Shown: positions 12,986-26,800, numbered from the stretch's first letter. The stretch: DNA of 64,000 nt from Tetrahymena thermophila SB210 (GCF_000189635.1 NW_002476554.1:711493-775492); one strand, 5' to 3'. Program-made: numbers and translations. The notes: generated by a model not told the origin, from the sequence alone.

Positions 12986-13243
12986 CTTTTTATTTTAAAG
13001 TAACATTCATTAAAGATAATGAATGACCTGAAATTTTAATAAATCACATTTTATTTACATAATTTTATATTTTTTTACGATTAATAAAATTGACAATAAA
13101 TATAGTACAAAATGCTTTTTATTTTAAAGTAAAATTCATTAAAGATAATAAATGACCTGAAATTTTTATAAATCACATTTTGTTTACATAATTTTATATT
13201 TTTTTACGATTAATAAAATAGACAATAAATTTAGTACAAAATG
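12986..13243. repeat. 129-base tandem duplication
   Basis: Two head-to-tail copies, 12986-13114 and 13115-13243, sharing ttcattaaagataat, atgacctgaaattt, tttttttacgattaataaaa and agtacaaaatg with only a few substitutions. Confidence 0.9.
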
Positions 13244-13387
13244 TTTACTTTAAATCTAAATGATTGTGTTTTCATTTTAAGGATTGTTAAAATTGTAAAT
13301 TAAATTTATTTTTATATTTTATATTTTATATTGTAAATTAAATTTAAATTTTATTTTACAAATAAAATTATTTTTTATAATTTAAGA

Positions 13388-13630
13388 ACTTTTATTCAAT
13401 AAAAAGAAGAAAAAATTATTTATGTTTAAACATTTCATAGATATTAATACTTTTTATATCAATAAAATAAAATAAATTTATATTTATATTTTTTTTATAA
13501 ATAAAGTTTTTTAATATTTATTTTATTACTTTTATTCAAGAAAAAGATGAAGAAAAATTAAATTATGTTTAAACATGTCATGGATATCAATACAATTTAT
13601 ATCAGTAAAATAAAATAAATGCTAGTTTAG
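13388..13630. repeat. Diverged direct repeat of about 100 bases
   Basis: Copies at about 13388-13487 and 13529-13630 share acttttattcaa, ttatgtttaaacat, gatat and aataaaataaaataaat in the same order, with scattered substitutions and small gaps. Confidence 0.75.
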
Positions 13631-14264
13631 TTTATATTTGTAATGAAATATTTTTTAAAAGCAATTTAAGTAAGATTACTTATTAAAAGTAGGATGTTGG
13701 ACTAATTTTAAGCAATATATCATCAACTTATTTATTTACTCATTTTAATTGAATGATTGATTACTATTAAAACTGAGATTAATTAAACTGCCTTCAATGT
13801 TTATTTGCTTTTGTTTGAATACATTTAATTTATTTAATTTAAAAGTTAGTCAAATTCATTTTCACTATTTTAAAAATTTTAATAACATAATATTAAAATT
13901 TCATTAGCCATATCAAGCATTTATTACCATAGTAATTTACCTAATTTAGTAGTTGCTGGTTGTGTTATTAATAAGCTTAAACCTAGTATTTGAATGGATC
14001 AAATCAAGTTAAAATTCCATAAATGGTAGTCAGATTAAAATTTGAATGCTAGTCTTGTTTAAAAGTAGAAATAGGTCTACTAAACATTTAAAGAATATGA
14101 CAGAATAGAATAATTTAATACAAAAATAAGTATTGGCAACAATGATAAAGTAAAATATAGTTTATTTATTTAAATGCATCAAATTTTTAAAATTTACCTT
14201 TTAACAAATCTAAATCTAGTTTAGTAGACTATTAGATGATCTACATTAAGTTAACGTATAAAAG

Positions 14265-17200
14265 ATGTCACAAATATAAAAATTAAGAGGAAAAAGCTTA
14301 CTACCAAGTTAAGATGTATCGCAATTTTCAACTAATTTCAGTTCTTTTTAGAAAACAAACGACGATACCATTATTTCTACAAAACATCGCGATTCATTTT
14401 AATTTCATAGAACCCTAGGAAAGTTTTAATCTACTCTAAATTCTACATTCTTAACAATGTAGTAGAGTTAACGACCTGATATCTTAAAGCAGACAATAGA
14501 CTTAACTATCTAGGATGAAAAAACTGTAATAAAAATCAATCATATTTTAGTATAATTAATAGAATTTATTTTAAAATGAACTAGGTTTTAGAAACAATTT
14601 GTTTAAACGAAGAAATTCAAGAAACTCTTGAACAAAAAATAGAATAACTCAAATATACTTCTGTAATAATTATATATAAACTCATATAGAATATTGGTAT
14701 TTCAATGTTAAATTTCATTTACTATTTAATTTTGAATAGGGCAAAATAAAAAGAGAAATGAAGGATTTTGAAAAAGAAGATTAACTTTTGAACATCAAAT
14801 TAAAATAATTGTAAGACCAAGAACTAATGGCTTTTAAAAAGAAAGTAAGAAAATTGAAAGAAAATACCAAAAAAATCAATCATTTATTTTATTAAATCAG
14901 AATATTGTAAAATGCAGTGTGAAAAATTTTAAGTAGGAGCTAGAATTAGATAGGCAAAGAGCTACATAGTGCATTTAAGATGTCAAGAAATAGAGAGATG
15001 ATATATTTAGTTAAATAAAAAAGGATTAACAAGTATACTCTCTAGTGCTCGTTAAAATAGATGTAAAAACTTATCCAAAATTATAATTGAAATTATTTTG
15101 TTCAATTAATCAAGAGAATAATTTTAATTAAACAAACTATTTTATAAATTTAATTAAGTATTTTGTCTAAATTAAACAATTTTTTTATAGGAATGCAACT
15201 AAATAATTGAGAAATAGAAGTAAGAAATCAAATAATTAGATGTTAAAAATGAAGAAATTTGTTAAAAGCTCCTTGAATCATAAAACACTGTTAGCTATCT
15301 AGACACTTTAAATGAGCTAGAAAGGTATAAAAAAATAAAAGCATTTTAGAAGATTAATAATTTCTTTTTTTAAATATAAATAAAAGAATGTTCATCAAAG
15401 GAGAAATAGAGATGAGCAATTCGATAGTATCTTAGGATATTACTCAATCTATTTTATCTGAAAAAAATCTACATTCTAGTTAGTAAATTAAGCAAAAGAC
15501 TTTCTCAAATGAGATAGTATTTGATAAAGATAAAAGCAATCTTTCACCTTCTTCCACTCCAAGAAAGCCATACAATTAGAAAAAAAAAATGATTGTTTAA
15601 CAACATTCTAAAGAATTTCTTAGTGTAAAATATATTTTAGCTTAAATATTTTAAAATAAATTTATCATAATAGCAAGATGGTGATAGATAAAATTTAATT
15701 AGTAAATTAGATTTTTACTATAACGAGCATGGCAAAGGTCCAAATGAGATAGCAGGTTATTTAATTAAGCAATATAGGGAGTTTAGCTTAAGCTCTTAAA
15801 GTTTATTCACTAAATTTGAAGAACTTACACAGATGAAGAAATTGAAAGTTTTAGAATATGATAAGCTTTAAAATCAAATAAGCTAAATTGAATAATAACA
15901 GATGGAGAGCTCTTTAGTGCTAGAAGAAATAAATCATGAATAAGAAAATTATTTAGCTTATGATACAGAATAGAAGTATTAAAAGCTTTTGAATTCAGGT
16001 GATTATGGAGAAATTTCATTAAACTATGTAAAAGAAGTAGTAGAAAATAGTAATTTAGAAACGTTCAAGCTTATTGAGTACAAAAATCAAAAAGACAAAC
16101 TCTCGTTTGGCTTTTTTCACAATATGGTAGAAATTCTTTACAGGTAAATCAACAAAAAATAAATAAAAATTATCAATAAAATTGATTTTAAAATTTACTT
16201 GTTTCATAAAAAAAGCACATAAAAATAAAAAATAATTTGATTTATTGTTTGAATGAAATTAATTAATCTACTTTTAAAAGGTACACCTGCTTACTCAAAT
16301 TGTCAATTATGAGCAATAAGAATTCTGATCAGGAGCTTAAAGATTTCTATTAAGATTTTTCGAGTTTTATTTGCTCATTTAGATTAGGATTCAATGCTAA
16401 AAGAAACATTAAAATTGACGCTACTAAATATGTTGATGAAATCTTTGAAAATTTGAATTTAAATGTAATTTTTTTATTTTTGCAAAATATTTTCCATAAA
16501 TAGATTTATTTTTAAATCTTTTAGCTACCAAATAATTATATTTTTGAATAAACAATAATATATATTATTTATGCGATTAAAATAAATTGTTAAAAAAAAT
16601 AATTTTATCAATTAATAAAAATTAAATAAAATATAATTAATCTTATTTGAACATAAAAAAAGCAAAATAAAGTGAATACTCCAAGTTCAGTTAGCAGTTC
16701 TTCAAATTAAATATACACTCCAAAAGTGAAGTTCTCTATCTCTTAAGTAAATTTTGTTCTTTTGAAATTATAATTATATAAAATATTAATATGTAAAATA
16801 TAGCAATTTAGTGATGTTATTAAAGAGATGAAAATAGACAGCCTCAAACAAAATAAAGAGGATGAAGCAAACAAAAGAGAAGTAGAAAAATTTACTGAAA
16901 AACTTAACTTTATACCATTTAACAAAGCTGAGCTTGATCAAATTTTAAAAAATACATTTCCAAATGCTTCGCAAGATATGTTGGAAAAATGGTAAAAATA
17001 AATAAAGGTAAATTGCTTTAATTTTATTTTCATAATTTGCTTAAATAGTCACTTTAATAAAGGAAAGCATTACATACTACTATGCTACAGAGGAAGATCT
17101 CCAAGAATTTTTGGATCAAATTCGTAATGAAAATAGAAATTTATCTGACGAATGCTAGCTTAACAAAGTATTTGAAAACTTTTACAGACTATAATCAAAA

Positions 17201-18418
17201 GCTTATGAGCTTCACCATTAAAATATAATAAAAATATTTGAATTCTTTTAGAAGTTTAAATAAATTTTACATAAAAAGAAAATCTTGCGTAATTTTTTTA
17301 GTTAAAATTATTAGTTCAAAAATATTTTGTTCTCTTTGATTTGATCAAAAAACTTTTAGGAAGTTGTCTTAATTGCTTAACTATTTTTTTAAAGGTTTAA
17401 TAAACATTTAATTTGCTAAAAAAGAGTTTTATGAAGTTGTTTTACTTATTTATCTAATTTTTAGAGTTGAAATTATAATAAATATTTTAAATTAAAATAA
17501 AGTTTTACAAATATCAGATGAAGCAGTAAGAGAAAGTTTCAAACTTCCTGTTATGCCTAAATTAAACTAAAGCTAGTCCATGATGGGTTATGTTAGTTTC
17601 ATTACTGAAAAATAAAAAAACTATTTGAATTATTAAGGAGAAATGCTAGATCCTATCACAACTAGCAAAATTAGAGAAGAAAAAGAAGAAAAAGAAAAAA
17701 ATATCGAAGTTATTTAAAACGATGATACTAAAAAGCTTATTTAAAAACTGACCAAAAATGACAAAAAAATAAAACTAGATTCTCTAAATGCTAGTATCTA
17801 GTAATAAAATTTAAAGCCTACTATTTCCAGATAAGAATCGATGACCAAAAGCAAAATTCCAACATTTTTAGCTATTGAAGAAGATGATTACCTTGATAGT
17901 AAGCTCTATAACCAAAAACAAAACTTAATGAATGAATTTGTAAATATGAACTTATATTATATTATTTATTTATATATATAATTCAATATTCTATTTTTAA
18001 AGGATTATTTAGAATTAGAGAGGAAAAAGGAAAAATATTCAATATAAGTCAAGCTAAAAAACTATATATAGTAAAATTTAAAAACAGAATTAGAGTAATA
18101 GAAAAAGCTCAAATAATCATAAATGTTATTAACTGAAATAAATTTCAAACACTCTCGTTATAACAAGCCTTAAAGCAGATCCAATTAGATATTCAAAGAC
18201 ATCATTCAGCATAACAAAGTTATTCAAAAGCTCAATTATTGTAAAACTTTATTTCAGTATGATTTAATTGTAATTTTTTTGTTTGATAGTATCTATTAAA
18301 AAGGATTCTTTCACAAACCAGAGCATATTTACAAAAATCAGAGACTATTGTCCTAAATCTTTAGATTAAAATAGTTAATTTTACATAAGAAAAAGACCTC
18401 TCCATTAAAGTTTCATGA
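14265..18418 (+). CDS. Multi-intron coiled-coil protein, unknown function
   Basis: Fourteen exons joined by GT..AG introns give about 985 aa with phases that all agree: 14265-14549, 14585-14662, 14740-14844, 14901-15032, 15191-15324, 15387-15624, 15674-16143, 16281-16464, 16663-16746, 16804-17007, 17063-17288, 17518-17939, 18003-18269, 18290-18418. The N-terminus (MSQIQKLRGKSLLPSQDVS) is Ser/Thr-rich; the rest is mostly charged heptad-like helix (K, E, Q rich), with conserved-looking blocks such as YYYATEEDLQEFLDQIRNE and IPTFLAIEEDDYLDSKLY. No catalytic motif or membrane segment. The last proposed intron is only 20 bases, so the C-terminus is uncertain; skipping it changes the frame and removes the TGA at 18416-18418. 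A cytoskeletal or basal-body role would fit but is a guess. Confidence 0.75.
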
Positions 18419-19977
18419 ATGCATGATAAAAAGTTTGATTTCAATAATAAAAATAAATAAAAAAATAATTCAATTTTTTGTCAGTTTTTATATATTTATT
18501 TACAGATATAGATAGAGCTTACCTATTATGTTTATCATACTTATTGTTTTCAATTTTAAAAATAAATAGTTTTTTATTTACTGGTGTTTGTCCAAATGTA
18601 CTTACTTTATCAAACAAGTCAATTTAAAATAATAATTTTCAAAATTTTTAATCAAAAAAAATCTCACAATAAATTAGATGAGAATAATTGAGTAATTATA
18701 TTATAGTATTAGCTTTACAGAAGTTTAATTCTTTTTATGACTTATTAGGTAAATTCTTTAATGTTGTTTTAAATAAATTTTAGATGTAAGTATAAATTTT
18801 TTTAGAATGGAATGTTATTGTTTAGAAAATTGATATAATTCAATCGCCACATCTATAAGATATACAAAAATATATTAAGTATCTGACAACTTTACCATAT
18901 TTAGTATTTTTTTAGCAAAATAAATATATTTAAATATCGAAGTAAAATGTGTTTTTTTTTTTACAAAAGACTAGTTTGTTTGCTCTTCAAATAAAAACAC
19001 TTTAATAAATCAGCGATTTAGTTTATAAAATTTGATATTTAATCATGCAGAAAATCAATTTAATTGCTCAATTATTTATAAACCCAAATTATATTAGACT
19101 AAGAAGCTTCAATTCATTCTCAACAATTTATCTTTACATTTATTCTTTTTTATAGGAGAAACCAAAATAAATTTCTATCTATTTTAAAAAGATTGTATGC
19201 TTCTTTAAAATAATTGTTAAGTTCCCTCCCTGATCAAAAAAAAATCAATAATTTTAATCTAATCAATTAATATCTATTTTGGTCAAAAACATAGGTAAGT
19301 AAGTAAGTACTTTTTTAATCTCTGTAATATAGAGGATAGATATTTCTTGATTTGTTAATTTTCATTAATTTAAATATCTTTGTCGATCTTAACTATAAAT
19401 TAGTTAAGTAATTTATATCAAAAAAGAAAGAAATTTATTTCTGATCCTAATCTAAAAGCAAACTATTCTGAATTAAATATATTAACCTCATAAGAAAATT
19501 GAAAATATTTAAGATAGAATATTAATTATTGCAATGAATAAGGTTGAAAAACAAATAGTGTATTTAAACTATGAAGATAATAAGTAAAAAAATTCATTCA
19601 TACTTAGTAAGGCTTACTGTATTATTTATAGATAAAGTAAATTGTAATTAATTTATTAAATTATGTGGTAAAAATGTAATTTACATTACTATTGCTTAAG
19701 TTAATGCGTAACTATGGTAAAAATAGTCACTAATTATGTAATGATAATTATTCTACAGTAAATAATTGAGAAAAAAAAATAATTATTTGGTTGATTTTAC
19801 GATAGAAGCAATCTATGATATTGAAAGCTTGTTTGTTTTTGATAGTAATAAGAATAAAATAAATAAATAATTGATTTGTATAAATAGGTAGTTTCTACAA
19901 AGAAGAACATCAAAATAAATAATAATATTAATTAAAAAATTTGGTTAAACAAAATTTTAAAAAAAGAAAGACTAAAA
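18419..19977. other. AT-rich spacer, no gene seen
   Basis: 3' flank of the coiled-coil gene and 5' flank of the secreted-protein gene. No exon-like stretch. The aaaaagaaagactaaaaATG context just before 19978 is typical of ciliate starts. Confidence 0.6.
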
Positions 19978-20772
19978 ATGAATAAATTAATCGCCACTTT
20001 ACCCTTAATTGCTTTACTTATTGCAGGTAGTGCCTTCTATTTGGCTAAATCCAACAACTAATTAGAAGCTGCTGTCGCCATCTCTAATAACTTATCCTTC
20101 TTCGACTGGGCTAAATGTTACTCTAACATAACCGCTTCTTCTAATAATTGCACCAATTCTGATGGATACAACACTGCCGCTGGTAGATTCGCTAACCTCA
20201 CCAACAGCTTATCTGAAAATATTATTGCTCCTTGCAAGAATTTCACCAACTATTTCTTGAATGCAACTGCTGACCAAGCTGTTAACTTAAATAGCTACTT
20301 CACTAATTGTTTCTTCAACGATTAAGTTCTTTCTATTGCTCAATCAGACTCATGCTTCTATAACAACTATTTCGCTCCAATTTATTTGACCTGTACTCAA
20401 ACTACCTTAAAGTCTTTCTTCAATAATATTAAGAACGAAGAAGGAGTTAATTTCGCCTAATTGGGTGGATGTTAATATAACATTACTTCTTAAGCTCAAC
20501 AACCATGCTAATCAACTGATGACTACTGGGCAGCTGCTGGAAAATTCAATGCTTTAACATATCCTGATTTCGTAGCTAATTAAACTTTGTCTAGTGCTTG
20601 CTAAAATTACTACAATTATCGTGGATCTGCTTTGGCTGATTCCATAGTTAATAAAGATGGTTATTACCATGATTGCTTTATTACTAATGAAACCTAAGCT
20701 ATTGCCTAATCAAACGATTGCTTTAACACCTATTACTATTAACCCATTTTTGTTAAATGCGCTGGTTTCTGA
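19978..20772 (+). CDS. Secreted, internally duplicated Cys protein
   Basis: Single exon, 264 aa, ATG 19978 to TGA 20770-20772. A clear signal peptide (MNKLIATLPLIALLIAGSAF) is followed by a Cys- and Asn-rich mature protein with many NxS/T glycosylation sites (SNITAS, TNCTN-like, NATAD, NITSQ, NQTLS, NETQA). The two halves are duplicates: each has a Cys block, a CFxN or CFIT segment, a SIAQSDSCF / AIAQSNDCF motif and an aromatic NNYFAPIYLTC / TYYYQPIFVKC ending. Codons often end in C, unlike most neighbours, as in strongly expressed Tetrahymena genes. No C-terminal hydrophobic tail, so probably secreted or lumenal and not GPI-anchored. Family not recognised; enzyme motifs absent. Confidence 0.85.
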
Positions 20773-21552
20773 GCAAATTAAGATGAACATTTTATAAAAT
20801 TATAAATATAAATATGATAAAAAATATATTTCTTTATATTGTTTTATGAAGTATTATATTCTAATTTAACAAACAAATACTTATCTTTAATTTATAAGAT
20901 TTACAAATATAATAAACAAAAAAATACTTATCTTTAATTTAAAAGATTTACAAATTTAATAAAAGGTAAAATCTTTAATAATTTTTTACCTTACATTTAT
21001 TAATTTACTCAATTAAATCAAAATAAAAGTTTTTTTTTGACTTCAACACTTCCTTTTAATTCATGTAAAAAATACTCAGCATTACTATCATATTTTAACA
21101 TCATTGATAAGCATTTTTTAAAAATAAATTTAAGTAACAAAAATCATTTATTTTTAATTTAATTCCTTTAAAACAATCAGCATAATTTTTATTTTAATTT
21201 TCAAATTTATATCAAAAAAACCAAAATATCAAACTATTTTTGAATGATATTTAGATAATTCACAAATAACATGAACTAGATTAGCGAAGCTTTATAATTT
21301 TTTTAATTAAATATTTAAAACTCTTTCCTATTTTTAAAATTTTTAATTGAAATTAAACTTTTTACAATATAAATTTTTATTATTTTATATGCTAAAAAAA
21401 TAATCAATTCAAATTATATTTTTAAAAATATTTTGCTCTCACACAATTTGAAGAGAAAAAAATAATATTTATTCTTTTAAAAGTTTTTTAAAATAATTTT
21501 GAATTTTGAGTAATTATAAAATAGAGTATAAAATTGATAAAGCAAATACAAC
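20773..21552. other. AT-rich spacer between convergent genes
   Basis: 3' ends of the secreted-protein gene (+) and the pirin gene (-). Contains a short tandem duplication of about 48 bases at 20872-20962; otherwise A/T only. Confidence 0.6.
20872..20962. repeat. Short tandem duplication, two copies of about 48 bases
   Basis: acttatctttaattta, aagatttacaaat and taataaa recur in the same order in both copies with single-base differences. Confidence 0.85.
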
Positions 21553-22823
21553 TCATAAATCACTAATTACTAACTTTTTCTTAGTTTATGGAAAATCTTT
21601 AATTTGAGAAGCCCAATTATTTGCTCCTTCGAACCCATTTTTACTCAACTAGTAATCTTCAAACGCTTATCTTAAAGTAGCCTAGCTATCTAATACAAAA
21701 GGCCCATAATTAAAAACTTGCTCATTGATGGGTCTTCCACTTAATAAAATGAATTTTGAGAATTTTTCTTAAGAAAATATTTCAAAATATCTTTCTTCGT
21801 GGTAGTTTTCAAAAATAATTGCAGCATTTTCATCATAGATTTTATCATTTATTTTAATTTTTCCTTAATAAATGAATATTAAGCAATTATGATTAGGTTA
21901 TATATATTCCTTAAACAAGATATTAGACTCTTCGTATTATATATCCAAAAACTTTACACTTATATTAGTATTAATAATTCCATGTACCTAATTTCATTTT
22001 ATAAAAAAAATTAAAAAATTTTTATTAAAAACAAATTCTTTTTTTGAGTTTATTATTACAAAAAGATTCACTCAATGAATGAATCTTATTTTTTTATTTA
22101 TTAATTAATTAAATAATGAAGAATTTGACTTTTTATTAAATTCTAATATATTTATTTATTTTACGTTTTCATAGTTTCCTGATATTACTTTTACTTTTAG
22201 TCCATCCTTCTAATATAAAGGAAACTTATTTGACTTATATTCTTGATATTTAGGCTCTATCATTTTATCAGAACTTTTTAAGTTTATCCATAACTAAAAT
22301 CCTATAGAATCCTCATCATAAGAACCTGGCATCTCGCTATGAACAATACCTTTACCCGCTGTCATCCATTAAACATCACCTTTCTCTAATATACCCTTTT
22401 TTGCATATTTATTTTTAAAAATTTGTTAATTTATTTATTAGTCTAAGTAAGTTATTTACTTTATTTCCTCTAAAATCTTCATGATGCATCTATCCACTTA
22501 GCATGTAAGTTACTGTTTCAAATCCTCTGTGTGGGTGATCTGGAAAACCTGAAGGCAAGCGTACTTTAAAGTAATCTAACATCAAAAATGGGTCTAATCT
22601 ATTTAAATCATAGCTCCCTAAATAATAAATAATTATGAATTTTTGGTGATACAAAAGATATTATACCAATAATTCTAAAGACATCTGCATTATCTCCCTC
22701 TTTTTATAGCTAAGGATAATATTCCTTTTTTATTTTGGCTTACTAACTAGATTTATTATTACCTTTAGCTGTAATAAAGATAATTAATAATAATATTAAA
22801 AGTTAATTAAATTTTAATCTCAT
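21553..22823 (-). CDS. Pirin-family cupin with N-terminal signal-like segment
   Basis: Four exons on the minus strand (22823-22667, 22617-22460, 22395-22165, 21987-21553), 326 aa, all phases consistent. After a hydrophobic N-terminus ([12 protein letters not shown]) comes [10 protein letters not shown], then [15 protein letters not shown] with metal ligands His80 and His82, and [19 protein letters not shown] with His123 and Glu125. These match the four iron ligands of human pirin. The C-terminal cupin half has LLSGRPINE and the family hallmark YGPFV followed by QAFEDY. Pirins are Fe(II) cupins, some acting as transcription cofactors or quercetinases. The N-terminal signal-like stretch is unusual, since pirins are normally nuclear or cytosolic; it suggests entry to the secretory pathway. 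Confidence 0.9.
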
Positions 22824-23823
22824 GTTCTACTTTTGTTAATAAATTTGTTATTAAAAATTTTAATGATTTTATCAGTTTATAAATCCATCTAAATTTTCTT
22901 TAAAAATTCTAAAGAAAAAAATTAATTTTTGTAAACTTTAAAGTAATCTGAAATTACAAATTCACTTACAATTAATTCAAGAAGTATTTTTTTTAATTTT
23001 AATTAAATTAAATAATTTATTTATGAAAATAATAAATATTGAGAAGCTAAAATTTTAAAAAAAGTAAATTTTTAACATTAAAAATAATGAATTGATTAAA
23101 AATATTTCAATTATTGAGAAATCTATCTGATACTTGTTTGTCTGTAACTAAACAGCCACTTTAGTGAATTATTAAAAAATAGTTGAATCAGTTAGTTTTT
23201 TATGATGAAATCAAATTAAATAAACAAAATATTAATTTTGATGGGATGACATTTTTAAAAAGATGAGTATTAAATATAACTTATTAAAATATTTAAATGA
23301 ATTTTAATAACTAACATAAATTATTTATAATTTTAGTAGAAAAATTTAGATGTTTTTTTTTTCTTCAAAATTTTTTATTGAAAAAATTTATTTTTATTTG
23401 TTGAATAAATTTTCAGTCTCAAAAATTGAAAAAAAACATTTATAATTCTTATAAAAATATTCCTAAATATTAGCAATTAATTTTAGATATTTTTGTGATT
23501 ATTTTAAAAATAATTAATAACAAGCTAAACTAATTTAATAAATTTTTATATATTAAGTTTTTGTATTCTTTGTAAGAATGAATTAATTTAATAAGAATTT
23601 ATTTACTTAGGTAGTAAAATGTATGTAAATAGAAATAAATAAATAACTTTTTTATTACAGAAGAAATAAAATAAATATCCAGAATTGATTTAAAATAAAT
23701 GTTTATAAAATAATAAGTTATATTTATTAAATTATATGCTGGAATAATAAATTATTAAAATTATTATGAATTAATTATATTTATTTATTTATTTATTTAA
23801 TTATACAAAATATTTATTTTTCC
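22824..23823. other. AT-rich spacer, no gene seen
   Basis: Promoter side of the pirin gene and 3' flank of the kinesin gene. No exon recognised. Confidence 0.6.
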
Positions 23824-26800
23824 TCAAATAATTTGATTTGAGTTTTATTCTTGGTCTAATTATCTTAATAGGTCTGATGAAATTTATTTTAATTACTATT
23901 CTTATTTTTAAATATTAGGTTTATCAGTATCCTCTTTAAAGCTCTTTCTTTTGTTATTAATTTAAACGTAACTAGTGACAGACTTCCCTCTGCTGCTGGA
24001 GATGTTTGATTAGCCTGAAGGAGCTTATATTGCTGAGTTTTAAATTATATTATTGCTGATATTGTTTTTGTTAAAGTTTTCTATGCTCTTAACAAGACTG
24101 TCATTTTAATCTTTTTTAATCTCATTTTATTGCTATTGATTCTACGGCTAAGAGTAAGACACACCTTAGCTATTGATAATTTCTGATTAATTTTAAGAAT
24201 TGTACAATTAATTATCAATATTTTATCTGCTATTATTTTTTTATCTATTTTTATATTTTTAAAATTAATTATTAATAAAATAAATTAGATAGCTTTATAA
24301 ATTTTTAATCCATCCATTAATCTTTCAAATTAATGCTCTGCTTTCTTTCATAAAAATATTTATTAAAAAATCTTTTTAACTTAATAGCTAATTTTTATTT
24401 TTAAAACTATTAAAAAAAGCTGTTTAAATTAAACTAATAAAAAATCATTAAAAACCATAATATTATTAATTAAAAATTTACTATTTATTTCTTATACTTA
24501 AATTATAAAAATCTGAAAATAAATTTCTAATTTAAGTAATTAGAATAGTCCTTTAAAAATATTGTGTGTGATATTAATCAAAAAATAACAAAGTTTTTAC
24601 TTATCAATTTAATTTTTAGGTATTTTTGAGTTTCTATGTGAAGTCTCCCTAGATTCTCCAATAGTTTGAGCAAGCCCTTTTCCATATTTTTTTATATTGG
24701 ATGAGATGTTATTATTGTTATGAGCTGGCTGAGATGAAGAGGAGTTAATGACTTTAGCTGCTTCTCCGTAATTATTAAGAATTTTACTGAAAGCTCCTGG
24801 CTCTATCTGTTTTTTATTAACTGAAATGTTATTTGATGGATTGAAGTGATTATGATGACTTTAATTTGTGTGATTTTAACTACTTTGATTGGTATTTTCT
24901 CTCTTATTGCTATTGCTTTAAATATTATTTAAATTGCCATTGAAATTGTTTTATTGATAATAATGATTTTATAAAGCTGCTTCTTCTGTTACGCTGTTAA
25001 TGCTTCTGGGTCTTGTTGTGTAAGTTGTTTAAGATATTTAATTAGAAGAGCTAGTTGATGTGTAATTAATATAAGAAGGATTTGTCGATTGCTATCCTTA
25101 ATTGCTCATTTACTTTTATTAACTTGAAGAGGGTTTGCTCTTTGAATTATTTGAATTACCGTCATACTCTTTGAAAACAATTAAAATTCTTTTAAATTCC
25201 TTTAATATATTTTCATCTGTTGCACTTAAAGCATATTAATCCTACTCATATTGCTTAATGAGGAGCTTCATTTAATTTATTATATCTGGATTCACTTAGG
25301 AGCTTTTAATTTTATCATTTAAAGTTGCTAATTAATGCTTAAAGGAGCGAACTTTTACTCTGGCTTCATCTAAGCTCTTAAGATTCAGCTTATTGTTTTT
25401 ATCTGGTGTTTGTTGATTAATATGTTGCTATTTTTGTTACTTATATCCATATTATTTTGGATCTAAAGAGAGATGGAAGTGATTCTATTAATTCATTTCT
25501 GCTTTTTCTATATTGTAAAGAAAATCTTTTATTGTCATGTCTGCAGAAACATCAGCAATCTTATTCATGCAAGAGATATCATTTAAGTCAACTAACTAAA
25601 CTTCATTCTTATTATCTAAATCTTATTGGTTATCTTCAATAGTAATTTATTGGAGATATTTCTCAAAATCTTGTGGATCAGCTGACTTATCCTTTTTCTT
25701 TTCACTCTTAGAGTAGTAATGCAATTTTTATTACATATTTTTATCTAAATTGCTGTATTCTTCGAAGATTTAGTTGATTTTCTTTTGTTAGAAATCATTT
25801 ATTACTTCTCCTTCGTTATTAAGTTTTAAGCTAGATATTAAATTTTACGTTTCAGCAATCTTTCCCTAAATATGAATTATTTCTTATTCATATTAATTTT
25901 GATTGCATTATTTTTTCATATTGTTTTTTTTCTACTCTAAGTCTATATTCATACTATTTCTATTATCATTTGCATTTTAATTATCTTTTTCGAATTTTTA
26001 TGATGCAGCTAAACTATTCAAATTGGTCTACAAATTATTATTATTATTATTGGGATATTTGTTATTTTCATGAGATTGTTTAGATGAATTCCTATGTTGT
26101 GAAACAACTTGATTTTTACTAATTTAATTATTGTTGTTTGGATTGTTATCGCTATTCTTCTAAAATTTCTTTAAATTTGGTTTTATTTTAACATTTTCAA
26201 AATCAATATCCTTCAGTTTTTAAGCATAGTTTTTGAGCTCATCGATTGTAATTTTTTCTTCAATAATATTGTGCTTGTGTTTATTCTTCTTTTTACCTTT
26301 TTATTTATTTTAAACTACTTCTTATTTATTTTGAACTTTCTCAGTATTTTCATTTTGCTTTTTCTCAGATTTCACTTTTTGAATTTCATCAAATTTTTTC
26401 AAAGAATCCAAATCTAATTTAAATCCCTTTGCTTCTTTTTTATCATTTTACTAATTATGAGCATTTCCGCTAGATTGCTCATCTAATTTATTCTCTGATT
26501 TATAAATATTTATTTGCTATATTTTGTGATGAGACATCAATTCAATTAATCTTTTATCATCAAAGTTATTGCTAGAAAAATTATTGTTGTTATTATTATT
26601 ACTTACAATTCTTTTTTATAATTTTTTGTTTTAATCAAAATAATAATATTCTTTTTTTATTTCTTCCTAGCCATTTATTTCCTCAATAACTTTATTATCA
26701 TTTAAATTCATTAAGTTGTTATACTTGACTGAAGCATACACGTTTACACTGCTTTATTGTTAAGGAGACAATATCTTATCTTTAGTCAAGCTTTAATTCT

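Larger units (their letters stand above)
12565..14264. other. AT-rich spacer with two local duplications
   Basis: 3' flank of the surface-protein gene. No exon recognised. Contains a 129-base tandem duplication (12986-13243) and a second, more diverged pair of about 100 bases (about 13388-13487 and 13529-13630), listed separately. Confidence 0.6.

Noticed and set aside
14265-14584. Short gene ending at an early TGA at about 14577
   Set aside because: A GT..AG intron at 14550-14584 removes that TGA and the downstream exons stay in phase for another 890 codons.
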